From positions 1-20,433 of the forward strand of contig JAJZCU010000001.1 in the NCBI GenBank assembly GCA_021828935.1: 20,433 bases of DNA. The letters run 5' to 3'. Under the pieces are notes generated by a model. That model was given only the letters and a program-made list of their open reading frames with translations. It was not told where the DNA came from and did no database searches. Both the position numbers and the translations under genes were made by a program. Positions within the stretch are counted from its first letter, which is position 1. Each line of letters begins with the position of its first letter. Shown here in pieces: positions 7,268-14,479 of the stretch. The DNA comes from Planctomycetota bacterium (GTDB lineage Bacteria; Planctomycetota; Phycisphaerae; WQYP01).

Positions 7268-7403
7268 ATTTGCTTGGTTCCGCCGACGTTGGAACGCGAC
7301 TTAACTGTCTCGCGTTTATGCCGATAACAATTATTGGCCTTTTGTATGCGGAGGTTCTCCCGGCGTCCGCGTGTTTTTCACTCGCCACTAAACCAGGTGC
7401 AGC

Positions 7404-9383
7404 ATGCCCCCAGCCCTGCAATTTTCTCCTGTTGACAACACGATTGCCTACCAGCAGGCCCTTAACAGCTTGAATCAGGCCATTGCTGAAAAAACCAACA
7501 GTGAGCAGCTCGTGGCGGAGATGATGCGCCTGTGCGGAAGCACGCTCAACGCGGCCGGCGGCGCGGTGTGGGTGACCGAAGCCGCCGACCAGCCGCAGAT
7601 GATTTTGGAAAACAACATGGCCAACCTGGGCCTGGTGCAGGATAAAGTTCCGCTGCCGGGTTTGTTGGTGGCGGTGCGCCGCACTGCCCGCGAAGGCCGA
7701 CCGCTGATCGTGCCGCCGTTCGTGGTCGATCAGGATGCCGACGGTATGCCGCTGAACCCGTCCTCCAGCGAATTGTTGTATCTTCCCATGAAACTCGGCG
7801 GCCGGGTGGCAATGGTGTTGTGCATGGCCGTTGGCGCCACTGCGGATACCGGACTGCATCGTGCGCAGATCGGCTTTTTGCAACGCATGGTGGCCTCGGT
7901 TGAAACAGCGTTTACCGAACGCCACATCAACATGATAGAGCAGGATCGTGGGCTCAACACGCGCATCGTACAGTTTGCCGAACAGGTTCACCGCAATTTA
8001 TTCCTAAGCCAGGTGGCGGTGGACATAGCCAACCTGGTGCGCGACATGGTATCCGCCGAACGCGTGACCGTGGAACTGTACCCGCACATGCGGCGGAAGA
8101 TCGCCGCGGTTTCCAATGTGGACGAGGTGAACCGCCGGGCGGCGCTGTTCCAGGCCCAGCGGCTGGTGCTTGATTACGTGCGCGACCGGGCGGTGGCGGT
8201 GGTGCTGGATCGTGCCGCCGCGGAGCAGTTGGTCAGCGATCCGCAGATGCAGGACGCGGCCGTGGCCTATTTTGCCGCCAGCGATTTTAACGCCTTTGTA
8301 GCGGCGCCTATTAAGAATGATGATGAAGTGCTGGGCGTGGTGCTGGCCGAATACCATGACGTGCAGGCCGCACAAGACAACACCCGCCTGCTGGGCGATT
8401 TGGCCCGCATGTGTACTTCCAGCGTGAACAATGCGGTTGAATATGAAGCGATTCCACTGCGCCGGGTGTTGTTTGGCGTGAGCCAGCTCTGGCGCAAGCC
8501 GTCCGCGAAAAAGAATACGATTATCGGCACAGTGGCCGGAACGCTGGCCATTTTGTTTGTCGTGACCTGCCTGATTCCATTCCAATTTGCTGTTAAGGCC
8601 GATTGCCGTTTGGAACCGGCCGCGCAGTTTGACATTGCCTCGCCCATGCGTGGGCGCATTATTAAGGTTCCCGTTCAGGCGGGGGAACATGTGCATCCCG
8701 GCCAGCCGCTGGTGCAGTTTGACACCACGCGTCTGCGGGTGGAACTGGCCGAGCAGCAACGGAAATATCAGGAATTGCGGGTTAAATTAAAGGCGATGCA
8801 GCAAAGCGGGCACATGTCCAAAATTGCCGAAGCCCAGGCCCAAACCAGGGAAGTGCAAAAACAGGTGGGCTTATTGCAGCACGAACTTCGGCAGGCCACG
8901 GTGCGCAGCCCCATTGAGGGCACCGTGCTGACGGAACATGTGCAGCAATTGCGTTGGGCCTCGAAAAAGCCGGGCGCCCCGCTGCTGAATGTGGCCAGTT
9001 TTAACGACTGGCTGCTGGAAGTTGATGTGCCGGAATCGGACGTGGCGTTGGTGCATGACGCCTTGGCCAAGGCGGCCAACACGGCCAAAGCGCACCATCT
9101 GCCGGACTTGGGCGTGAAGGTTCAATACATTTTATATCCGTGGCCGGGCCGCATCTTCACCACCCATGCGGCGGGCACATCATTAATTTTGCCGGCGTCG
9201 GCCGAGGCCCATCATGCCAATGTCTTTCGTTTGCGCATCCCGGTGAAGCGTTCAGAACTGCCGCCGGGCATATCACTGGACCGCGTAACCGGGCGCGTAA
9301 AAATTGATGTCGGCCACGCGACGCTGATGCATCAGTGGACGCGCGGACTGGTGCGGTTGCTGCGCATGACCCTGTTTTTCTAA
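7404..9383 (+). CDS. GAF-GAF-TM-HlyD membrane fusion (adaptor) protein
   Basis: The product has 659 residues. The N-terminal ~350 residues are soluble and look like two successive GAF-type sensor domains (~33-172 and ~200-345), with patterns such as GGAVWV...LLYLPMKLGGRVAMVLCM and FVAAPIKNDDEVLGVVLAEY. One membrane helix follows (~373-392). The periplasmic part has the split lipoyl/barrel-sandwich halves of HlyD-type adaptors (SPMRGRIIKVPVQAGEHVHPGQPLVQFD at ~413-440 and RSPIEGTVL at ~501-509). These flank a coiled-coil hairpin (~444-497) and are followed by beta-barrel-like sequence. HlyD proteins bridge an inner-membrane pump to an outer-membrane channel; fusing one to cytosolic GAF sensors is unusual. 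The start ATG has a modest AGGTG ribosome site (7395-7399). The next gene, 69 bp downstream on the same strand, also ends in an HlyD-like domain, so the two probably form one complex. Confidence 0.85.
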   Translation: MPPALQFSPVDNTIAYQQALNSLNQAIAEKTNSEQLVAEMMRLCGSTLNAAGGAVWVTEAADQPQMILENNMANLGLVQDKVPLPGLLVAVRRTAREGRPLIVPPFVVDQDADGMPLNPSSSELLYLPMKLGGRVAMVLCMAVGATADTGLHRAQIGFLQRMVASVETAFTERHINMIEQDRGLNTRIVQFAEQVHRNLFLSQVAVDIANLVRDMVSAERVTVELYPHMRRKIAAVSNVDEVNRRAALFQAQRLVLDYVRDRAVAVVLDRAAAEQLVSDPQMQDAAVAYFAASDFNAFVAAPIKNDDEVLGVVLAEYHDVQAAQDNTRLLGDLARMCTSSVNNAVEYEAIPLRRVLFGVSQLWRKPSAKKNTIIGTVAGTLAILFVVTCLIPFQFAVKADCRLEPAAQFDIASPMRGRIIKVPVQAGEHVHPGQPLVQFDTTRLRVELAEQQRKYQELRVKLKAMQQSGHMSKIAEAQAQTREVQKQVGLLQHELRQATVRSPIEGTVLTEHVQQLRWASKKPGAPLLNVASFNDWLLEVDVPESDVALVHDALAKAANTAKAHHLPDLGVKVQYILYPWPGRIFTTHAAGTSLILPASAEAHHANVFRLRIPVKRSELPPGISLDRVTGRVKIDVGHATLMHQWTRGLVRLLRMTLFF

Positions 9384-9452
9384 CCCGCGTGGCGCGGCTA
9401 TTGGCGGTGAATCGGCGGCGGCGACTGGCAGTAAAATCATCAGGAATTCAGC

Positions 9453-11642
9453 ATGGCAAAAGACCCCCAGAAAAAGAAGCTGTTTCGCGTGGCGGTGGGC
9501 GCCCAGCCGGCGGACCGGGCGATAAGTACCCTGCGGCCGGACCTCAGGATTTCGCCCCAGTTGTTTTATGGCAAACTGTGCTTTGTTATTAAAGACCCGG
9601 TGACGTTGCGCTACTTCCGCCTGCAGCCGGTGGAACATTTTTTAACGCAGCAGATGGACGGCAAACGCACCGCGCGGGATTTGCTGGGGCTGTTGCAACA
9701 GCAGTTTCCGGAAAGCCCCCTGACCGTGCAGGATGTGCTGCGCTTCGTGGGCATGCTGCATGAATCGCATCTGCTGGTGGGCGAGGGCGTGGCGCACAGC
9801 GAATGGCTGGGCGCGCAAAGCGGCAAATCCCGCCGCCGCCGCTGGATACAAATGGCCCAGAATTTCCTGTTCTTCCGCATGCCCCTGTTCAATCCGGACC
9901 GGCTGCTCACGCACTTGGACGCCCTGGTGGGCAACCTGATATTTCGCCCGTTTACCATCATCATGTCCGGCATTTTATTAATAGCGGCCATCGTGGGCCT
10001 GCTGGGCCATACGGACAAACTTTTCCACACCCCGTACAGCCTTTTGAGCTGGCAGAATCTGCTGGTGCTGTACTGCGTGTTTATTGTCACCAAGGTGTTT
10101 CACGAATTCGGCCACGGCATGACCACCAAGCACTTTGGCGGGGAAGTGTCGCAGATGGGCGTGATCGTGATGGTCTTTACCCCCAGCTTTTACTGCGATA
10201 CCAGCGACGCCTGGATGATACCATCCCGCGCAGCGCGTTTGTGGATTAATTCCGGCGGGGTATTGGTTGAATTGGTGCTGGCATCGCTGGCCACGTTTGT
10301 GTGGATTGCCACCCGTTCGCACAGCATTGTCAACCAGATTTCATTAAATATCATGATTTCCTGCAGCGTGGCCACGTTGTTCTTTAATGGCAATCCGCTG
10401 ATGCGTTATGACGGCTACTACTTTCTGGCCGATCTTTTGGAAATTCCCAACTTAATGACCAAAGGCCGGGAATTCCTGAAATATTATATCCAAAAATATG
10501 TCCTGAACCTCAAGCCGGATCTCCCGCCTGATTCCGACCGCCTGGTGCCGCTGGCCATTTACACTGTAGCCAGTACGGCCTACCGCTGGCTGGTGATGTT
10601 CGCGATCATCATGGTGCTGTACGTATTTTTCAACCACTATGGCGTGGCGTTCATTGGGGTGCTGCTGGCGGCGGGATATATTTTTCTGTCGGTGCTTTTG
10701 CCGCTGATCAAGGCCTGCCGTTTCTTATGGAAACAGCGGTGGGATGTGGGCAAGCGTGTACGCTGGGTGGGCGGCGCGGCGCTGGCGGGCGTGGCGTTGC
10801 TGGTGGGCGTGGCGTTCATTCCGTGGCACATGACCATTCGGGAACCCCTGGTGGTGCTGGCGCGCGAAGACCAGCCCGTGTTTGTGCAATCTCCGGGCTA
10901 CGTGCTGCGCGTGTACAAAGATGTCGGGCAGTATGTGAAGAAAGGCGGCCGGATCGTCAAATTGGTGGACCGCGGGCTGGAAGGCCGGCTGGACAAGGCT
11001 CAAGCCATGGCCCAGGAGTTGCAAATAAAATCCGCCCAGGCCATGGCCAAAAATAATTCCGTGGCCATGAAAATGCTCGATGAGGAACTTAACGCCTATG
11101 ACCGGCAGATAAAATTGTTAAAGCAACGCGAACGCGACCTGGTCATCCGGGCGCCCATCAGCGGGGTGATTATCCGCCGGTCATCGCTACGGCACATTGT
11201 TGGGAATTATGTGGTTCCCAGCACGCAGCTGTGCAATGTCATGAATCCGCACGACATGCAGGCCCGCGTCTCGCTGCCGCAGCAGTTGGCGGCCATGGTG
11301 CATCCGGGCATGCCAGTGACCATGCGGCTGTGGGCCCAGGCCTCGCACGCCCTGCGCTTCCATGTGAATCGCGTGAGTTCCACGCTCAGCGATCAACTGC
11401 TGCACCCCGCGCTGGCCAGCAGCGACAAGGGCGACCTTGCGGTACGCGCCGGCCGGCATGGCGGCATGCGAACATTGGATCGGCGCAGCACCGTGATTAT
11501 TAATTTAGGCAATTCCACACGCGGCGAATTCTTGGCCGACGGCATGACCGGCCGCGCTGAAATCACGGTGGAAAAAACGACCGTCATCGGCCGCGTATGG
11601 CGGCTGTTTTTGGACACCACCACGCCGGATCTGCGGTTGTGA
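9453..11642 (+). CDS. PqqD-like / M50 site-2-type protease / HlyD fusion protein
   Basis: The product has 729 residues. Residues ~35-110 resemble a PqqD-type domain (small winged helix that binds peptide substrates of RiPP enzymes), with the typical 'DG.RT..DLL..L' pattern. A multi-spanning membrane region follows, with an M50 (site-2 protease) active site: HEFGH at 217-221 in TKVFHEFGHGMTTKHFGG, and the distal zinc-ligand motif NPLMRYDG (Asp at 320). Both are intact. The FYCDTSDAW segment (~247-255) is also typical of this protease family. After the last helix (~438-456) comes an HlyD-type segment with lipoyl halves (~478-506 and ~564-575) and a coiled coil (~508-560). The start has AGGA at 9442-9445, 7 nt upstream. 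It probably cleaves or escorts a peptide or membrane protein and links to the upstream GAF-HlyD protein. No precursor peptide, ABC transporter or TolC gene is visible nearby. Confidence 0.87.
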   Translation: MAKDPQKKKLFRVAVGAQPADRAISTLRPDLRISPQLFYGKLCFVIKDPVTLRYFRLQPVEHFLTQQMDGKRTARDLLGLLQQQFPESPLTVQDVLRFVGMLHESHLLVGEGVAHSEWLGAQSGKSRRRRWIQMAQNFLFFRMPLFNPDRLLTHLDALVGNLIFRPFTIIMSGILLIAAIVGLLGHTDKLFHTPYSLLSWQNLLVLYCVFIVTKVFHEFGHGMTTKHFGGEVSQMGVIVMVFTPSFYCDTSDAWMIPSRAARLWINSGGVLVELVLASLATFVWIATRSHSIVNQISLNIMISCSVATLFFNGNPLMRYDGYYFLADLLEIPNLMTKGREFLKYYIQKYVLNLKPDLPPDSDRLVPLAIYTVASTAYRWLVMFAIIMVLYVFFNHYGVAFIGVLLAAGYIFLSVLLPLIKACRFLWKQRWDVGKRVRWVGGAALAGVALLVGVAFIPWHMTIREPLVVLAREDQPVFVQSPGYVLRVYKDVGQYVKKGGRIVKLVDRGLEGRLDKAQAMAQELQIKSAQAMAKNNSVAMKMLDEELNAYDRQIKLLKQRERDLVIRAPISGVIIRRSSLRHIVGNYVVPSTQLCNVMNPHDMQARVSLPQQLAAMVHPGMPVTMRLWAQASHALRFHVNRVSSTLSDQLLHPALASSDKGDLAVRAGRHGGMRTLDRRSTVIINLGNSTRGEFLADGMTGRAEITVEKTTVIGRVWRLFLDTTTPDLRL

Positions 11643-11967
11643 GCGGTCGGCATCGCAGGCCTCGTGTAGAGAATAAAAGCCTCGTTCCGCAAAGTAAGCG
11701 TTTGGGCAGCGCTGATGATCCGAACCCCGCCCCCGCTTACGCTGGTTACAAGGCAAGATGCTTCGCAGCCGCATGCGTATCCAGCCATGAAGGCGTTCGA
11801 AGGTCCATTTGTGGGCGTGTTGGAAGTAGACAGACCAGCCCTTGGTACTGCGGTTCACGTCCGACGGCGCGACCCGATTCCGTCGCGTCTGTCGCCCGCC
11901 GCTTGCGAAATTAGCGCTTAACCCTACAATAAGCAATGCGCTGATGGGCCCGCCGTCAGCAATACAG
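11643..11967. other. Intergenic region before the tRNA
   Basis: No gene is supported here. A 7-bp inverted repeat, GTAAGCG (11694-11700) with CGCTTAC (11734-11740), could form a long-loop hairpin after the PqqD-M50 gene. A T-run is absent, so I do not call it a terminator. The right end holds the likely tRNA promoter. Confidence 0.5.
11903..11930 (+). promoter_or_regulatory. Likely promoter of the tRNA-Lys gene
   Basis: TTGCGA (11903-11908, 4/6) and TACAAT (11925-11930, 5/6) are 16 bp apart. The start would fall near 11937, about 30 nt before the mature tRNA 5' end. The same TACAAT -10 form is seen before thrC. Confidence 0.5.
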
Positions 11968-12040
11968 GAGATCGTAGCTCAGCTGGTAGAGCAACAGACT
12001 TTTAATCTGTGGGTCCTGGGTTCGAGCCCCAGCGATCTCA
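11968..12040 (+). tRNA. tRNA-Lys (anticodon TTT)
   Basis: The 73-nt sequence folds as a full cloverleaf. The acceptor GAGATCG pairs perfectly with CGATCTC (12033-12039), with discriminator A at 12040. The D stem is GCTC/GAGC, the anticodon stem ACAGA/TCTGT with loop CTTTTAA giving anticodon TTT (lysine), and the T stem CTGGG/CCCAG with loop TTCGAGC. The 3' CCA is not encoded. No direct repeat of the 3' end is visible nearby, so there is no sign of its use as an attachment site in this window. Confidence 0.97.
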
Positions 12041-12147
12041 ATAATACACGCCCAAAAAATGCTAGGAACACCGGGTTGCACGACGCAGTAAATGCGTCTG
12101 TTCCGCTGGAATCATTGACTGAATAAACGATTGAATGAGGAACCACC

Positions 12148-12711
12148 ATGCAGAAAACGATTCGCGGCAAGGCCTTTGTCTTAGCCGACAACATTGACAC
12201 CGACCAGATCATTCCCGCGAAGTATTTAAGCTACAACCCGTCCGATCCGGCGGAGCGCAAATTTTTTGGCATGTACGCCATGGACAGCGTGCCGGCTGGG
12301 CAATCGGGCCTGCCTGCGGGCAACATACGCTTCGTGCGGCCCAATGAATTTAAGAGCGATTACTCGATTGTCATCGGCGGCGAAAATTTTGGCTGCGGCA
12401 GTTCACGCGAACATGCCCCGCTGGCGCTGGCGGAGGCCGGCGTGCAAGCCGTTATCGCCCAGTTTTACGCCCGCATTTTTTACCGCAACTGCGTGAACGG
12501 CGGTTATCTTGTACCGTTTGAATCCACCGCGAGACTGGTGGATAAAATCCGCACGGGGGATGAACTGGTCATAGACCTGGAAAAATCCACCGTTACCAAT
12601 TTATCTGATAATGCCGTTTATGAACTTAAGCCGTTGGGCGATGTGGCCCCGATCATTGAGGCCGGCGGCGTGTTTTCCTATGCCCGCCAGGTTGGCATGA
12701 TTAACGCCTGA
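12148..12711 (+). CDS. leuD: 3-isopropylmalate dehydratase small subunit (EC 4.2.1.33)
   Basis: The product has 187 residues and is the small (swivel) subunit that, with the iron-sulfur large subunit LeuC, isomerises 2-isopropylmalate to 3-isopropylmalate in leucine synthesis. Key segments are DNIDTDQIIPAKYL (~14-27), where substrate specificity is set, and GGENFGCGSSREHAP (~77-91), the hallmark swivel-domain loop. IEAGGVFSYARQ closes the protein. Length and composition fit the homoaconitase/IPMI small-subunit family common in non-proteobacterial phyla. A homoaconitase or methanogen-type subunit cannot be excluded by sequence alone, but the bacterial setting favours LeuD. The start has GAGGA at 12137-12141, 6 nt upstream. 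leuC is not in the window. The next gene, purD, follows after 50 bp on the same strand and may be co-transcribed. Confidence 0.9.
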   Translation: MQKTIRGKAFVLADNIDTDQIIPAKYLSYNPSDPAERKFFGMYAMDSVPAGQSGLPAGNIRFVRPNEFKSDYSIVIGGENFGCGSSREHAPLALAEAGVQAVIAQFYARIFYRNCVNGGYLVPFESTARLVDKIRTGDELVIDLEKSTVTNLSDNAVYELKPLGDVAPIIEAGGVFSYARQVGMINA

Positions 12712-12761
12712 AATGTGCTCAACCGCGGGGCCAAATCCAGGGGCCGCGCCAAGGAGAATGC

Positions 12762-14033
12762 GTGAATATTTTGCTGGTGGGTTCCGGCGCCCGCGAACAT
12801 GCGCTGGCCTGGAAAATTAAACAAAGCCCCCGGTGCGATCGGCTGATCATGGCGCCGGGCAATCCGGGAATGGCCGATTTGGGCGACGTTGTGCCCGTGC
12901 CGGCCACGGATATCGCGGGCCTCATTCATCTGGCCAAACAGCAGCGTGTGGGCCTGGCGTTTGTTGGACCCGAAGACCCCCTGGCCATGGGGCTGGTGGA
13001 CGCCTTAAATGAGCAACAAATTCCCGCCTTCGGCCCCACCAAAGAAGGCGCACGCCTGGAAGCGGACAAGGCTTTTTCCAAAAAGCTTATGCGTGAAACG
13101 TGCATCCCTACCGCGGAAGGCCGCACCTTTACCACCCTCCGCAGCGCCATGGCATTTGTGGAATCGCGCACGGAACCGCTGGTGGTGAAGGCCTCGGGCC
13201 TCGCTCGCGGCAAGGGCGTGATCATGTGCGACGACCCGGTTGAAGCGATCGACGCCGTGCGAAATATCATGGAAAAGAAAATTTTTGGCGACGCCGGCAA
13301 CACCGTGGTCATTGAGGAACGGCTGGTGGGGCATGAGGTTTCGCTGCTGGCATTCGTTGACGGCAACAGCGCGTACATCATGGAGGGCGCCCAGGATTAC
13401 AAGCGCATCGGGGATGGCGATGCCGGACCAAATACCGGCGGAATGGGCAGCTTTTCCCCGGCCCCGCGGCTTACTGATGAAATTATCAATAAAGTGCAGG
13501 CCGAAATTCTAGTGCCGCTGCTGGACGCCCTGCGCCGCCAGGAAATTGACTACCGCGGCATTGTTTATACGGGCCTGATGCTCACTCCCGGCGGCCCCAA
13601 GGCGCTGGAATTTAACTGCCGCTTTGGCGACCCGGAAACGCAGCCGCTGATGCTGCGCTTCAACAGTGATTTAATAGAAATTGCCATGGCATGCGTGGAA
13701 CGCAGACTCGACGCCTGCACGCTAAACTGGAAACCGCAGCCGGCGGTGTGCGTGGTAATGGCCAGCGAAGGCTACGGCTGGAAACCTGATGACCAGGCGC
13801 AAAAGGGCCGGGAGATTACGGGGCTGGCCGAAGCCGCGCGCGTTCCGGGCGTGCAGATTTTTCACGGCGGAACGGCGCTGCGGGATGGAAAATTGGTAAC
13901 AGCGGGCGGCCGCGTGCTGTCGGTGACGGCGCTGGGCGACGCCACCGCGGAGGCCCGCGAGCGCGCCTACGCAGCGGTTGCAAAAATTCATTTTGAAGGC
14001 GCCCAATACCGGCACGATATCGCGGCGGGCTGA
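12762..14033 (+). CDS. purD: Phosphoribosylamine-glycine ligase (GAR synthetase, EC 6.3.4.13)
   Basis: The product has 423 residues, the usual PurD length. This ATP-grasp enzyme joins glycine to 5-phosphoribosylamine in the second step of purine synthesis. The N-terminal Rossmann-like domain starts NILLVGSGAREHALAWKI and continues with GPEDPLAMGLVDAL. The ATP-grasp domain shows FGPTKEGARLEADKAFSKKLM, VVKASGLARGKGV (ATP lysine), DYKRIGDGDAGPNTGGMGSFSP and the metal-binding LEFNCRFGDPETQPLM. The C-terminal domain (~325-423) is complete. The start is GTG at 12762, supported by AAGGAG at 12751-12756, and puts the first residue at the conserved MNILLVGSG. No other purine gene is nearby. Confidence 0.97.
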   Translation: MNILLVGSGAREHALAWKIKQSPRCDRLIMAPGNPGMADLGDVVPVPATDIAGLIHLAKQQRVGLAFVGPEDPLAMGLVDALNEQQIPAFGPTKEGARLEADKAFSKKLMRETCIPTAEGRTFTTLRSAMAFVESRTEPLVVKASGLARGKGVIMCDDPVEAIDAVRNIMEKKIFGDAGNTVVIEERLVGHEVSLLAFVDGNSAYIMEGAQDYKRIGDGDAGPNTGGMGSFSPAPRLTDEIINKVQAEILVPLLDALRRQEIDYRGIVYTGLMLTPGGPKALEFNCRFGDPETQPLMLRFNSDLIEIAMACVERRLDACTLNWKPQPAVCVVMASEGYGWKPDDQAQKGREITGLAEAARVPGVQIFHGGTALRDGKLVTAGGRVLSVTALGDATAEARERAYAAVAKIHFEGAQYRHDIAAG

Positions 14034-14256
14034 GGTTCCCGCAAACTGTTCGGCTTGGCCGGCGCCCGGCTGGTTGATCTGCCAACTACCATTACCCGTC
14101 CACCGTATCCGCGTTCATCGGCGCCATCCGCGGTTCCGTTGCCCATGTTTGTACCCGCGGCGGTGGCGGTCCCAATTCATGGCGGCACCGCGGGAGCGCC
14201 TTATTGCCGATTGACGGCGAGCGATGCGCCCGGGGCCTCCACCATACTCATCTGCC

Positions 14257-14280
14257 GCCCCTTGCCGGGGCTTTGGATTT
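14257..14280 (+). terminator. Possible terminator for the leuD-purD transcript
   Basis: The stem GCCCC/GGGGC with a 5-nt loop is followed directly by TTTGGATTT, giving a weak U-rich tail on the plus strand. It lies about 220 nt after the purD stop, so the call is tentative. The perfect hairpin at 14350-14365 is an alternative that could serve either strand. Confidence 0.35.
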
Positions 14281-14396
14281 AATACTGAACTAAACCCACC
14301 ATTGAAATGGCGGGCCACATTCGCGCGTGCCATCCGGCACGAACGGCGGCGCCCCAAATGGGGCGGTAAAGATGTAGCCGCAGGAAACCGCATCAC

Positions 14397-14456
14397 GCCC
14401 TCCCTCCCTTCGTTCTCAGCGATCTTTGCGCCTCAGCGGTTCTTTTTCTCCCGTGG
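14397..14456. repeat. Pyrimidine-rich stretch resembling a known type of dispersed intergenic sequence
   Basis: The stretch reads as runs of CCCTCC/CTTCG, then GATCTTTGCGCCTCAGCGG, then TTCTTTTTCTCC. From memory, 'CTTTGCG-CCT-(C/T)-GCGG-TTCTTTTT'-like sequences recur between genes in many environmental bacterial genomes, but only one copy is present here, so membership is a guess. Confidence 0.25.
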
Positions 14457-14479
14457 GGCGCGACCATTTTATCTCATTA

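Larger units (their letters stand above)
6701..7403. other. Intergenic region with palindromes, no supported gene
   Basis: This 703-bp stretch separates the DUF4159 gene from the GAF-HlyD gene. It contains a minus-strand copy of the dispersed motif (6716-6744), a 24-bp perfect palindrome (6839-6862), an A/T-richer segment from ~6950 to 7140 and nested inverted repeats at 7231-7267. Short ORFs exist but have no ribosome sites or recognisable products. Confidence 0.6.
14034..14479. other. Intergenic region between convergent purD and P450 genes
   Basis: This 446-bp stretch has no supported gene. It holds several hairpins: GCCCC-ttgcc-GGGGC (14257-14271), a looser CCCACCATT-ga-AATGGCGGG near 14295-14314, and CGCCCCA-aa-TGGGGCG (14350-14365). 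It also has a pyrimidine-rich, low-complexity stretch at 14397-14456. As a convergent intergenic region it is expected to hold terminators for both flanking genes. Confidence 0.6.

Noticed and set aside
7146..7991. A 281-codon minus-strand ORF overlapping the start of the GAF-HlyD gene.
   Set aside because: His/Arg-rich shadow composition, no recognisable domains, and conflict with a well-supported plus-strand gene.
11715..11921. A 68-codon plus-strand ORF just after the PqqD-M50 gene, considered as a possible precursor peptide.
   Set aside because: It has no ribosome site, overlaps the tRNA promoter region and has unremarkable composition with no leader/core pattern.
11968..12060. tRNA-Lys as an integration site for a mobile element.
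   Set aside because: No integrase gene and no direct repeat of the tRNA 3' end are found in the window.
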